From: Nocardia mangyaensis
GTDB lineage: Bacteria > Actinomycetota > Actinomycetes > Mycobacteriales > Mycobacteriaceae
DNA: 64,000 bases
NCBI RefSeq assembly: GCF_001886715.1
Contig: NZ_CP018082.1
Span: 5,828,001 to 5,892,000, forward strand
Direction: 5' to 3'
Shown here: one piece after another, positions 51,010-59,697 of the stretch
Layout: each line of letters opens with the position of its first letter
How positions within the stretch are numbered: position 1 is the stretch's first letter
Notes under the pieces: generated by a model
Told to the model about the DNA's origin: nothing
What the model saw: the letters and a program-made list of their open reading frames with translations, nothing else
The model's database searches: none
Translations under genes and position numbers: made by a program

Positions 51010-51886
51010 TGATGTGTCGCGTGGGCTGGCCCTAGCCGGAGGGCCAGGCCGCTACGGGCGCGACCCCGACCCACCCCAAGAGCCGAGCCCGATCCCCAAT
51101 GTCCTGACCTGAGCCCTCTGACGGTATCGCCTACCGTCGCGCAAGCGGACATGGCGACACCGTCAACGCGCACGGCTGTGCACTGCGTGTCCGGCTGAGT
51201 TCCGCTTCCTTCAAATCGCCAGTCGCCCAGAGCAGATCCCGAGGTTGCGCGTACCGTCTTCGATGTGCCCCGCCGTGGGTACATCGAAGACGGGTACGGG
51301 ACCGATCCACACCGGCGGTGCGTCAGTATCAGATCGAATATGAACCTGCAATGACCAGGCGTTTTTCGGTTGCCCATGTTTTGCGTGTCCTGCCGAGGGC
51401 ACCAACCTGCGACACCATATTTCAGCAGGTCAACACGTTTTCCAGGTCAGCACGCTCCCGCGCGAGGCAACTGCTGGACGCAAAAGACCAGGTGAGGTAT
51501 TGCAGGTTCGATTCCTGGGTCACGAACCTGCGACCGGAGTTTTCCCTGGTCAGCGAAATCTCAATACGGTCCGCTGGGAGAGCGGCGTCTCCCACTCGCC
51601 AGACGTGAACTCGTCGGAGATGCCCCGCCAGCGCGGGCCTGTCAAATATGGTGTTCGCGATTGGTGCGGCGCACCCGCGCCAGAGTCGGCATCCGGCGCT
51701 TGCCGGTCGAGCCCAGGAACTACCCAACGAGGCTTCGCGCCAAAACCGCAAGGGCAGTCGGTTGCTCAGCCAGGAGTGCCAGGCGATGTGCCGGGGTGGG
51801 CCAGTCGTGAACCGAGAAGGGGGCGGGCACATATCCGCAACCCACCCAGCCATCCATCTAAAATGCGTGCTCACGCCCCGAGACAA
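51010..51886. other. Long gene-free stretch at the right edge of the defence block
   Basis: About 880 bases without a credible gene; the available frames are arginine/proline-rich without motifs. It contains the strong hairpin at 51251-51297 and two related stretches beginning AACCTGCGAC (51400 and 51526 regions) with TTTTCC and GGTCAGC further on, that look like an imperfect direct repeat. It may be the scar of an integration boundary. Confidence 0.4.
51251..51297. repeat. Long hairpin (16-bp arms) in gene-free DNA
   Basis: GTACCGTCTTCGATGT (51251-51266) pairs with ACATCGAAGACGGGTAC (51281-51297), one bulged base, around a 14-base loop. It is strong enough to be a terminator or a protein-binding palindrome. 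Confidence 0.6.
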
Positions 51887-53101
51887 CTAGGTCATCGCGC
51901 GTACCTCGCCATCATCCTCGGCCACTGACGGCGAGAGGACCGACCCTCTAGGGTCGTCGACTCGAAGCGCGAGCAAGCCGACGAGAATCACTCCCGCGAT
52001 CGCTGCCGCGAGCAGATACCCCGTGGTGATCGAGGTGGCGGCCATGAGCGGTCCGAACACCAGCGGCGACCCGAACTGCCCGGCGAACATGGCGGTGCCC
52101 GACAGTGAGGTGGCCTGCCCACGCCGAGACTCGGGTGGGGTATCGCCGATGAGCACGGTGATCACCGGCAGCATCAACCCGTTGCCGAGCCCGAACAGTG
52201 CCGACGCGACGAACACCGGCACCGGATGCGCCACTAGGCCGAGCACGGTGAACGCCGCGATCCAGCAGCAGGCGGTGACGCGCAGCAGCGACACGAGTCC
52301 GAAGCGTGCGCGGATGCGGGCGTATCCGAGACCTACCGCGATCGCGGCGATCGCCTGCACGACCATGAACAGGGACACGAAGACCGGTGCCGCGATTCCT
52401 AGCTGCGCCAAGCGTTGCGGTAGGAATACCGCCAGGCTGTACATCATCAACCCGGTGGTGATCATCAGCCCGTACCAGGCCAGGAGCCCCGGGTATCGGC
52501 GCACCAGATCCAACGCCGAACCAGTTGTCGCGGCCACTCGATCTTCTTGTGCGGCAGGTTGTTTCGGAATGACCAGCATGCTCGCGATCCCCAGCGGAAT
52601 TCCGACGAGGTAGATCGCGAAGGTCGCATGCCAACTGATCCCGCCCAGGATTCCGGCCAGCAGCGGCCAGATCAGCCCCCCGGCGGTCGTCGCGGTGGTG
52701 CGCCAGCCCATGAGCTGGTCGCGGCGAGTGCCGGTGGCCATCGAGAGCATCGCGACGGTCGTGCCACTGAAAACTGTGGCCGCACCGACTCCCAGCAGCA
52801 ATCGGCTGGCGATCAGCAGCGGAAACGAGGTGATCACCAAGCCCGCACCACCAGCCAGCCCGTAGAGAATCAGCCCTGCGGCCAGCGGCACCCGCACTCC
52901 CCACCGATCGATCGCGCGCCCGACCAGCGGACTGACCACCGCGATCGCGAACCCGTGCGCGGTGATGATGAATCCCGACGACGTTCCACTGACACCGAGA
53001 TCGCCACGCATGACTTCGAGGACCGGCATCACGATCGCACCGGCCATCACCCCCAGCGTCGAGGCCCCCAGCATGACTATCAGTTCCGCTCGCCGCCGCA
53101 T
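51887..53101 (-). CDS. MFS drug/metabolite exporter
   Basis: A 404-residue 12-helix major facilitator (DHA1-like). The loop 2-3 motif VVSPLVGRAIDRWGVRVPL (motif A) and the antiporter-like segment RLLLGVGAATVFSGTTV are present. The end VDDPRGSVLSPSVAEDDGEV is a short acidic tail. It likely exports a small hydrophobic compound by proton antiport. It is divergent from a TetR gene, with a palindromic operator between them. I start at ATG 53101; GTG 53113 is an alternative. Confidence 0.87.
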   Translation of the reverse strand: MRRRAELIVMLGASTLGVMAGAIVMPVLEVMRGDLGVSGTSSGFIITAHGFAIAVVSPLVGRAIDRWGVRVPLAAGLILYGLAGGAGLVITSFPLLIASRLLLGVGAATVFSGTTVAMLSMATGTRRDQLMGWRTTATTAGGLIWPLLAGILGGISWHATFAIYLVGIPLGIASMLVIPKQPAAQEDRVAATTGSALDLVRRYPGLLAWYGLMITTGLMMYSLAVFLPQRLAQLGIAAPVFVSLFMVVQAIAAIAVGLGYARIRARFGLVSLLRVTACCWIAAFTVLGLVAHPVPVFVASALFGLGNGLMLPVITVLIGDTPPESRRGQATSLSGTAMFAGQFGSPLVFGPLMAATSITTGYLLAAAIAGVILVGLLALRVDDPRGSVLSPSVAEDDGEVRAMT

Positions 53102-53110
53102 CACACCACC

Positions 53111-53133
53111 CACTCAGAAAATGTCACTGAGTG
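53111..53133. promoter_or_regulatory. Inverted-repeat operator between the MFS exporter and TetR gene
   Basis: CACTCAG (53111-53117) and CTGAGTG (53127-53133) are perfect 7-bp arms separated by 9 bases, in the 95-base divergent promoter region. It is the natural binding site for the adjacent TetR regulator. Confidence 0.6.
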
Positions 53134-53196
53134 TAAAATTACATCCAGGGGCCTTTTGACGGGAAGGGCAGGCCAGCGATTGGTTAAGGTGAATCC

Positions 53197-53910
53197 GTGA
53201 GCGAACGAACCGGCGATGATGTCGTGCAGGTGATTTCGCTGCGCGAACGCAAGAAGCAACGCACCCACCAGCAGCTGGGCGAGATCGCGCTGCGCTTGTT
53301 CACCGACGACGGGTTCGACCTGGTCACCCTCGATCGGATCGTGGCCAAGGCCGAGATCTCCAAGCGCACGTTCTTCCGCTACTACGCTTCCAAAGAAGAC
53401 GTGGCACTCGCTGCGGAAGCCGAGCTGTGGGACGCCTACCTCGACACCTTCACCACCCACACCAACGAGGCCGACACCACGATTCTGGCGACGTTGCAGT
53501 CGACGATGATCGCCGCGATCGAGGGCCGCGATGCCGACTGGGAACGCCGGTTCCTGGCCACCCGCCGACTGATCGCCCACCACACCGCGCTGCGCCACCA
53601 CAGCAACGCGCTCTCTCTCGCCGCTCACGAACGCTTGGTCGATGCCCTCGAATCCCGCACCGGCGCCGACGGACGCGCCGACGTCACCATCCGGCTGCTG
53701 CCGGAATTAGCACTTGCCGCCTGGCGCTGCGCGGCCAAGAACTGGGTCCGTGCCGAACGGCACTCCGCCCGCCGCGGCGCCGGTGCCCGCGCTTCGCTCA
53801 TCGCCCGCGTCGAAGAAGCCTTCGCTGCTCTGCCCGGCGCTCTCACCCTGACCACCGCGCACATCACGGTCGCCGACGCCGATGCTCTCACGCCCCGGTC
53901 GACCTCGTGA
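53197..53910 (+). CDS. TetR-family transcriptional regulator
   Basis: A 237-residue repressor. The N-terminal domain has QQLGEIALRLFTDDGFDLVTL and the HTH DRIVAKAEISKRTFFRYYASKEDV (about residues 46-68), the TetR/AcrR signature. The larger C-terminal helical domain binds an inducer. It starts at GTG 53197 and probably represses the divergent MFS exporter through the palindrome at 53111-53133. Confidence 0.9.
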   Translation: MSERTGDDVVQVISLRERKKQRTHQQLGEIALRLFTDDGFDLVTLDRIVAKAEISKRTFFRYYASKEDVALAAEAELWDAYLDTFTTHTNEADTTILATLQSTMIAAIEGRDADWERRFLATRRLIAHHTALRHHSNALSLAAHERLVDALESRTGADGRADVTIRLLPELALAAWRCAAKNWVRAERHSARRGAGARASLIARVEEAFAALPGALTLTTAHITVADADALTPRSTS

Positions 53911-53945
53911 TCGTCCGACTGCGGCGGGCGCGGCACCGTTCACTC

Positions 53946-55343
53946 CTAGTCGCGCTGAGCGGGCAGCGCCGCCACGATCGCCGCGACCGCGACCATGGCG
54001 ACTGCGATCAGACAAAAGGCTTGACCGTATCCGTGGTCGGCACCCATGGCTGTGGTGAGCAGCGCCGCCAGGCCGAGGGCTGCCCCGATTTGTTTGGTCA
54101 TGTTCATCAGCCCAGACGCCGCACCGGCGTCCGCGACAGGTACTCCCGCGTTAGCGGCGGCGGTGAGCGGAGTGTTCAGCAGTCCCGCGCCGACGCTGAA
54201 AACGATCGCGGGGCCAAGGATTCCGGTCACGTAGGTGCTGTCGCCGTCGAGCTGGGCTTGCCACACAAATCCTGCCGCGGCCAGTAGCGCACCGCCGGTG
54301 ATGAGCACCCGGGCCTCGACCCGGCCCATCAACCACGGGGTCACCTGGGTGCCAACGGCGATGGCGACGAGCGTGTGCGGCAGGAACGCGAGCCCGGTCT
54401 GCATCGCGGTATAGCCCAGGACGTTCTGCATCGACAACGTCAGAAAGAACCACATCGGATTCAGGCACGCCCCAGCCAACAGCATCGCGAGATTGCCGAC
54501 CGCCACCGATCGAATCCGCAGCAACGACAACGGAATCAATGGTAGCCGCGCCCATCGCGCCTCGACGATCACAAACAGTGTCAATAGCGCCGCCCCTGCC
54601 GCGAGTGCCGATAGGGTCATCGGTGCCGACCAGCCCTGTGCCGCGGCCTCCCCGAAGCCGTACGCGATCGCAGCGAGCCCGCACGTCACCAACACAGCGC
54701 CGGGGACACCAAGGCGAACCCGGAACCGAATCGGCGAGTCTGGGGCGATGACGCAGACCGCGGCCACCAGCGCGAGCGCCCCGATGGGCACGTTGATCAG
54801 CAAGGTGGCCCGCCACGACCAGAACTCGGTCAGCACACCACCGAGGAGATTGCCTGCCGTCCCGCCGGCCAGGCCGATTGCGGTCCAGACCGCGAGGGCC
54901 TTCGTTCGTCGTGGACCTTCGGCAAAGCTCGTGGTGAGAATCGTCAGCGTTGCCGGAGCCAGCACCGCCGCGCCTACCCCTTGGGCAGCGCGGGCACCGA
55001 TCAGCCACCCCGGCGTCGAGGCCAACCCGCCGACCAGGCTCGCGAGGGTGAACAGCAACAGGCCGGCGAGGAAAACGCGCTTGCGCCCATAGAGGTCGGC
55101 CAGGCGACCACCGACCAGCAGCAGGCCCGCGAATACTAGCGCGTAGGCGTTGACCACCCAGCCGAGCCCGGTGTCGGTGAAGCCCAGTGACGTTCGCATC
55201 GACGGCAACGCCACATTCACCACCGAGACGTCGAGCACCACCATGAATTGCGCCGCGCACACCACAAATAGCAGCGCGACCGCGCGTGCCGGAACGGCCG
55301 TCGTTCTCCCGCCTGTCTCGGGTCGCTGCACAACCACCTCCAA
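53946..55343 (-). CDS. DHA2-type MFS multidrug exporter (EmrB/QacA-like)
   Basis: A 465-residue 14-helix exporter. VVLDVSVVNVALPSMRTSLGF is the family motif in helix 1, GGRLADLYGRKRVFLAG is motif A, and ARAAQGVGAAVLAPATLTIL is motif C, which marks drug/H+ antiporters. It is divergent from the TetR gene at 55404 with a clear operator between. The last 36 bases before the stop face the preceding TetR gene convergently. Confidence 0.9.
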   Translation of the reverse strand: MEVVVQRPETGGRTTAVPARAVALLFVVCAAQFMVVLDVSVVNVALPSMRTSLGFTDTGLGWVVNAYALVFAGLLLVGGRLADLYGRKRVFLAGLLLFTLASLVGGLASTPGWLIGARAAQGVGAAVLAPATLTILTTSFAEGPRRTKALAVWTAIGLAGGTAGNLLGGVLTEFWSWRATLLINVPIGALALVAAVCVIAPDSPIRFRVRLGVPGAVLVTCGLAAIAYGFGEAAAQGWSAPMTLSALAAGAALLTLFVIVEARWARLPLIPLSLLRIRSVAVGNLAMLLAGACLNPMWFFLTLSMQNVLGYTAMQTGLAFLPHTLVAIAVGTQVTPWLMGRVEARVLITGGALLAAAGFVWQAQLDGDSTYVTGILGPAIVFSVGAGLLNTPLTAAANAGVPVADAGAASGLMNMTKQIGAALGLAALLTTAMGADHGYGQAFCLIAVAMVAVAAIVAALPAQRD

Positions 55344-55345
55344 AT

Positions 55346-55376
55346 TGATACAGTTGTATCCGATACATGTGTATCA
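55346..55376. promoter_or_regulatory. Compound TetR operator in the emrB-like/tetR intergenic region
   Basis: TGATACAGTTGTATC and GATACATGTGTATCA form a 31-base double palindrome (outer arms TGATACA/TGTATCA). It sits in the 60-base gap between divergent genes and resembles the two-dimer sites of QacR-type regulators. Confidence 0.7.
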
Positions 55377-55403
55377 CCGAGATGGTGGTGCCGTCGAGAG
55401 GGA

Positions 55404-56066
55404 ATGTCCGTGCCAAGAACCGTGGACCACGCCCAACGGCGGGCCGAAATCGCGGATGCAGTCGTCCGGGCCGCTGCCCGAGACGGGCTACACGCGGTGA
55501 CGATTCGCGCCGTGGCAGCCGAATCCGGTTCCTCGATACGGTTCGTGCAGTACTACTTCGCCACCAAGGCCGAGCTGCTCACCGGTACGTTGAACCACCT
55601 CGAACAACTCAGCCACACCCGATGGCAACAGCGACTCGCGGGCCTGCCCGATCCCCCACCGGCCCGCGCGCTCGTCGAGGCATTCTGCGCCGAAGCCCTA
55701 CCCACCGACGCACCCAGCCGTGCCTTCCATCTGATCGGCACCTCGTACGCGGTCCTGGCCATGACCGATCCCGAACTCGCGCAACACCCTTTCGTCGCGA
55801 ACATCGACCGCCTCGAAGGGCGGATCGCTCAGGCACTCGGCCAGGCGCAACGCATAGGCGAACTCGGTGAGGGCATCGAGGTGGCCGCCGAAGCGACCCG
55901 GCTGGTCATGCTCACCCACGGACTCGGCACGAGCGTGCTCATCGGCCAGCACAGCGCGAGCAGCGCCGAGGAGGTGGTGTGTTACCACCTCGATCAACTC
56001 TTCACCGCGGCAACGTCGCCGGAGTCACCGACCTCGGGCCGTCACGAGCCTGTCGACCCGAACTGA
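55404..56066 (+). CDS. TetR-family transcriptional regulator
   Basis: A 220-residue TetR protein. The N-terminal HTH is in GLHAVTIRAVAAESGSSIRF followed by VQYYFATKAELL. The C-terminal domain (TetR_C_6/13 type) has ALVEAFCAEALPTD and RLVMLTHGLGTSVLIGQHSA. It should repress the divergent DHA2 exporter via the double palindrome at 55346-55376. Start ATG 55404. Confidence 0.9.
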   Translation: MSVPRTVDHAQRRAEIADAVVRAAARDGLHAVTIRAVAAESGSSIRFVQYYFATKAELLTGTLNHLEQLSHTRWQQRLAGLPDPPPARALVEAFCAEALPTDAPSRAFHLIGTSYAVLAMTDPELAQHPFVANIDRLEGRIAQALGQAQRIGELGEGIEVAAEATRLVMLTHGLGTSVLIGQHSASSAEEVVCYHLDQLFTAATSPESPTSGRHEPVDPN

Positions 56067-56088
56067 CCGACCGGCGGTGCCATCGAGC

Positions 56089-56375
56089 TCAGGCAGGGAC
56101 GGACGGGTGCTGCTTCTGGGCCGCATCAGCGGTGACCTTCCAGCAACGGCCTTCGAAGACGGTGACCTCGACCAGGACGACGCCCGCGCCGTGATGTTGG
56201 CGACGACCCGTGAATCCTGGTGTGCGAAAAGGAAGATGGTGCCATCGAAGTCCTCGCCGACGTGCAGGACCATGGGGCGACTCACCAGCTGAAAGCGTTC
56301 GTCGATGGTGGTGATCATGACGATGTCGAGTTCACGCAGAACTTCGTGCACCGTCTGCACATTTTCCTTTGCCAA
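56089..56375 (-). pseudogene. Pyridoxamine 5'-phosphate oxidase-like stress protein, internally deleted and frameshifted
   Basis: The N-terminal 65 residues (VQTVHEVLRELDIVMITTID, LVSRPMVLHVGEDFDGTIFLF) match the intact protein at 59698. Then about 45 residues are missing and the frame changes. The ending VEVTVFEGRCWKVTADAA in another frame, stopping at 56089-56091, matches the intact protein's VIVFEGRCWKVPAPAS. The start codon is TTG 56375. It is a degenerate paralogue whose promoter-region palindrome (56440-56465) is still intact. Confidence 0.7.
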
Positions 56376-56439
56376 TGCCTTATCTCCATCCTGCCGACCA
56401 TTTCGCCACCCTCCGAGGGAGAGCGCACCTATAAAGATG

Positions 56440-56465
56440 ACTCTACTCTTTCGTAACGGTAGAGT
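56440..56465. promoter_or_regulatory. MerR-type palindrome upstream of the broken stress-protein gene
   Basis: ACTCTAC (56440-56446) and GTAGAGT (56459-56465) are perfect 7-bp arms with a 12-base spacer. It is similar in layout to the site at 59648-59667, which precedes the intact paralogue. A MerR-family activator site is inferred. Confidence 0.5.
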
Positions 56466-56531
56466 GATGATCGGCTGCGGATCGCAGCACTAGGAACTGC
56501 CGTCATCGACGTACCTGCTGAACGGAAACCC

Positions 56532-56924
56532 ATGACCCACTTCACCGATCGCTCAGTCCTGCAGCACTTCGGATCACCGGCGGCGTACAACCGCGTCTAC
56601 CGGGCGGCCGTGTTGCCCGATCCCGCCCAGCTGGTGCTGCAACGCCGATTCGACGCGGGCGGTACGGGTGTGCGCGACGACCTGGTCGATTCCGGTTCGA
56701 TGGTGCGGATCGACTTCCTGCCCGGCGGCGCTCCCGGAGTGGACGAGACCGACCGGACCGGTGTCGTCGTCGCGACATTGCCCGGACAGGGCGCGGTCTA
56801 CGTTCTCGCGAAAGACATTTCGTTGCGCGCCGCCTGGCAGACGATCAGGGCGCAGTGGCCTACGACGTTGTCTGGCGTGTGCTCGGCGTTGGCGGACAGC
56901 CGCTGGTACAGCGGCCGCCCCTGA
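56532..56924 (+). CDS. Hypothetical protein, paralogue of the protein at 57496
   Basis: A 130-residue protein of unknown family. It shares with the gene at 57496-57900 the segments VRDDLVDSGSMVRIDFLPGGAPG (here) and LEDDLLSSGALLTVEFLPGGAPG (there), then VVVATLPGQGAVYVLAKDISLR and the ending WPTTLSG. The domain looks like a small beta-rich fold. It stands between the MerR-type palindrome and the MerR gene, and the two paralogues flank that MerR gene. Confidence 0.6.
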   Translation: MTHFTDRSVLQHFGSPAAYNRVYRAAVLPDPAQLVLQRRFDAGGTGVRDDLVDSGSMVRIDFLPGGAPGVDETDRTGVVVATLPGQGAVYVLAKDISLRAAWQTIRAQWPTTLSGVCSALADSRWYSGRP

Positions 56925-56931
56925 AAGCGCC

Positions 56932-57351
56932 TCAGCGAGTCGCCGAGGGTGCTTCGGCGTCGAGGCGGGTGGTCAACAGGTCGGTGAGTTCCTCGGCGTA
57001 GCCGAGCTGGCGGCGGAGATTCTCGCAGCTCGACTCCGCCTTGCCCCGCAGCACATCGAGGGTCGCGCCGGCCTCTCGGCGTGTCTTCGCACTGGAGGTC
57101 GGATCCTCCAGCACGTCGAGAGCTTCCAGGAGTTCCTTCATCTCCGCGAGCGTGAAGCCCAGCGGCTTCATCCGGCGAATCACCAGCAGGCGTTGTACAT
57201 CGGCCTCGGTATAGAGCCGGAAGCCGCCCGCCGATCGCTCCGACGGAGTCACCAGGCCTACGTCGTGGTAATGGCGCACAGTACGAATAGATAGATCGGT
57301 GCGTGTGGCGACCTCACCGATCTGCAGGTGCCCGCTCTGCTCGTCATGCAT
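56932..57351 (-). CDS. MerR-family transcriptional regulator
   Basis: A 139-residue MerR protein. The N-terminal winged helix starts LQIGEVATRTDLSIRTVRHYHDVGLV, followed by RLYTEADVQRLLVIRRMKPLGFTLAEM and a coiled-coil dimer helix. The C-terminal about 50 residues hold a Cys (SSCENLRRQLGYAEELTD). It is about 60% similar by eye to the MerR at 60102, so the two are recent duplicates. Stop and the adjacent gene end converge within 8 bases. Confidence 0.9.
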   Translation of the reverse strand: MHDEQSGHLQIGEVATRTDLSIRTVRHYHDVGLVTPSERSAGGFRLYTEADVQRLLVIRRMKPLGFTLAEMKELLEALDVLEDPTSSAKTRREAGATLDVLRGKAESSCENLRRQLGYAEELTDLLTTRLDAEAPSATR

Positions 57352-57412
57352 GTTCGACCTCCATACTTCGGGCCGTTCGCCCGCAACGGCCCCTGGCGGG
57401 GCCGTACACAGT

Positions 57413-57439
57413 TTTCACTGTCGGCAAGGCTTTCACTGT
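57413..57439. repeat. Two TTTCACTGT direct repeats upstream of the MerR gene
   Basis: TTTCACTGT occurs at 57413-57421 and 57431-57439, 18 bases apart, in the 144-base region ahead of the MerR gene. Such spacing fits two turns of DNA less 3 bases and could be a regulator site. Confidence 0.35.
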
Positions 57440-57495
57440 AGCCTCTGGGGGTTGCCCCGCCCGGCAAAGATCATCTGTCGCCTCCCCCGGTGTGA

Positions 57496-57900
57496 TCAGG
57501 ATGGCAACGTGCTGGTGTAGCGGCGCAACCCGGCCATCACGCTCAGCGCGGCAGACAGCGTCGTCGGCCACTGCTCGACACTGGCTTTCCAGGCTGAGCG
57601 CAGCGAGACACTCTCCGCCAGCACATAGACCGGTCCCTGCCCCCACCGAGTAGCGACAACGGTGCCGATTCGATCGAGGTCCCCTGTCCCGGGGGCTCCG
57701 CCGGGCAGGAACTCGACTGTCAGCAAGGCACCGGAGGACAGGAGATCGTCTTCTAGACCGAGACCAGCGGCGTCGAAGCCACGCATCTGCTCGCGGGCTC
57801 GCCGATTCTCCGGAAGCGGCGCGTGGGGATAGGCCAGGTTGTAGGCGTGCAGGGATGGGAACCGTTCGGCCACGGGCATGGCGGGATCTACTTCGGGCAC
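57496..57900 (-). CDS. Hypothetical protein, paralogue of the protein at 56532
   Basis: A 134-residue protein of unknown function; the shared segments with 56532-56924 are the DDL-x-SG, FLPGGAPG and WPTTLS blocks. An N-terminal FPSLHAYNLAYPHAPLPENRR is extra. GTG 57900 follows GAAGGAGA. It lies just after prfC on the same strand (27 bases). Confidence 0.6.
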   Translation of the reverse strand: MPEVDPAMPVAERFPSLHAYNLAYPHAPLPENRRAREQMRGFDAAGLGLEDDLLSSGALLTVEFLPGGAPGTGDLDRIGTVVATRWGQGPVYVLAESVSLRSAWKASVEQWPTTLSAALSVMAGLRRYTSTLPS

Positions 57901-57927
57901 AGAGATGTCTCCTTCGCGACAGTAGGG

Positions 57928-59556
57928 TCAGGCGGCCGCGACCAGGGGTTCCAGGACGAGGTCGGGATGTTCTTTTTCGATGGCGGCCAGGCGCCATCGG
58001 TCGGCAAACAGGGCCAGTAGGGCCCCATCGGTCCGCGTGAGCACTTCCACCGACCGCTGCGCCTGCAGCTCAGCGACGTCCTGTGGCCTGGTGCGCCGGG
58101 CGATGGTGTATTTGAGGGGCTCGAGTTCGACCGGGGTGTTCAGTTCCGTGGCCATGCGGTGGGCGAAGACTTCGAATTGCATCGGCCCGACTGCGGCGAG
58201 GACGGGAGCCTGTTCGCCGCGCAGGTCCGAGCGCAGCACCTGGATCACGCCTTCTTGTTCGAGCTGGGTGATGCCGCGCCGGAACTGCTTGTGCTTGCCC
58301 GCGTCCGCGGCACGAGCCACCGCGAAGTGTTCAGGGGCAAAACTCGGGATCGGCGGATAATGCACCGGAACTTCGCGATACAGAGTGTCACCGACGCGTA
58401 GCGCGGTCGCGTTGACCAGGCCGATGACATCACCGGGGTAGGCGACGTCCATGGTGGTTCGTTGCTGACCGAACACTGACTGCGCGTATTTGGTGGTGAA
58501 TGGCTTGCCGGTCGCGGCGTGCACGACGACGTCGCCACGCTCGAACGCCCCCGAGCAGACACGGGCATAGGCGAGTCGATCGCGATGGGAGGTATCCATC
58601 CCCGCTTGCACCTTGAAGACGAACGCGCTGAACGGATCATCGAGTCGCCGAGGCTCGCCGTCGATATCGAGTTGCGCGGCGGGGGCGGGGGCATAATGCA
58701 CGAGCACGTCCAGCAATTGGCTCACTCCGAAATTGAGAACGGCCGCGGTGAACAGCACCGGCGTGGTGGTGCAGCCGAGGAAGGTGTCGCGGTCGTAGTC
58801 CGCACCGTCGGCGGCCAGTAGCTCGCATTCCTCGACGGCGGTGGTCCACTGCGCATCGGCGATCGTCAAGGCGTCCCCGGCCGATAGGACTCGTTCCGGG
58901 GCGATGGTGGCGCCGCCCGCGGTCCGCACGAAATGAATGAACTCGCCTGTGCGACGGTCTAATACACCGTGAAAGGCACCCGCATAACCGACCGGCCAGG
59001 TCAGCGGCGTGGGGCGCAGACCGATCCGCTGCTCGATCTCGTCGAGCAGTTCCAGCGCGTCGCGCCCGGGCCGGTCCCATTTGTTGATGACCGTGATGAT
59101 CGGAATGCGCCGGTGCCGACATACTTGGAAAAGCTTGAGCGTCTGCGGTTCCAGACCCTTGGCGGCGTCGATCAGCATCACTGCACAGTCCACCGCGGAC
59201 AGCACCCGGTAGGTGTCCTCGGAGAAGTCGGCGTGGCCGGGGGTGTCGAGCAGGTTGATCACGCAGTCGGTGCCGTCGGGTGCGCGGTATCCGAATTGCA
59301 GGGCGGTGGAGGTGATCGAGATGCCGCGTTCCTTCTCCATCGTCATCCAGTCCGACACCGTGGACCGTCGGCCTGCCTTACCGTGGATCGCACCCGCTTC
59401 GGAAATCACCCGGGCATGGAGGGCCAGCGCTTCGGTCAGCGTCGACTTTCCGGCGTCGGGGTGACTGATCACCGCGAACGTTCGGCGGCGTTGCGCTTCT
59501 GCGAGCACTGATGGCTCGTCGAAACCAACGGTCTGACTGGGGGCCGTCCTGGCCAT
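57928..59556 (-). CDS. prfC: Peptide chain release factor 3 (RF3)
   Basis: A 542-residue translational GTPase that recycles RF1/RF2 from the ribosome. G1 is AVISHPDAGKSTLTEAL, the switch I region is GRRSTVSDWMTMEKERGISIT, G3 is LLDTPGHADFSEDTYR and G4 is TVINKWDRPGRD; all match the RF3/EF-G-like family. The C-terminal domain has GPMQFEVFAHRMATELN and VELEPLKYTIARR, the RF3-specific end. ATG 59556 gives the canonical opening. It may be a single housekeeping copy in this region. Confidence 0.93.
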   Translation of the reverse strand: MARTAPSQTVGFDEPSVLAEAQRRRTFAVISHPDAGKSTLTEALALHARVISEAGAIHGKAGRRSTVSDWMTMEKERGISITSTALQFGYRAPDGTDCVINLLDTPGHADFSEDTYRVLSAVDCAVMLIDAAKGLEPQTLKLFQVCRHRRIPIITVINKWDRPGRDALELLDEIEQRIGLRPTPLTWPVGYAGAFHGVLDRRTGEFIHFVRTAGGATIAPERVLSAGDALTIADAQWTTAVEECELLAADGADYDRDTFLGCTTTPVLFTAAVLNFGVSQLLDVLVHYAPAPAAQLDIDGEPRRLDDPFSAFVFKVQAGMDTSHRDRLAYARVCSGAFERGDVVVHAATGKPFTTKYAQSVFGQQRTTMDVAYPGDVIGLVNATALRVGDTLYREVPVHYPPIPSFAPEHFAVARAADAGKHKQFRRGITQLEQEGVIQVLRSDLRGEQAPVLAAVGPMQFEVFAHRMATELNTPVELEPLKYTIARRTRPQDVAELQAQRSVEVLTRTDGALLALFADRWRLAAIEKEHPDLVLEPLVAAA

Positions 59557-59647
59557 CGGCACTCCTCGTATCGGAAGGTGCTTGGTGGCGGTCGGCCCCG
59601 CGGCACGTGGCCGGTGCCGCGGGGCGGAACGCGATCCACACCTTACA

Positions 59648-59667
59648 CTACCCTTACGCAAGGGTAG
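59648..59667. promoter_or_regulatory. MerR-type palindrome between prfC and the stress-protein gene
   Basis: CTACCCTT and AAGGGTAG are perfect 8-bp arms with a 4-base centre (59648-59667). TTACAC before and TAGAGT after it give -35/-10-like hexamers with a MerR-typical spacing. It precedes the ATG at 59698 by 30 bases. Confidence 0.6.
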
Positions 59668-59697
59668 AGTGAAGGAGATGATTGAGGAGGCGGCGCA

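Noticed and set aside
51490..51525. tRNA T-arm-like sequence (CAGG-TTCGATT-CCTG followed by GGTCACGA)
   Set aside because: No matching acceptor, D-arm or anticodon stem upstream within tRNA distance, so neither a tRNA nor a clear remnant.
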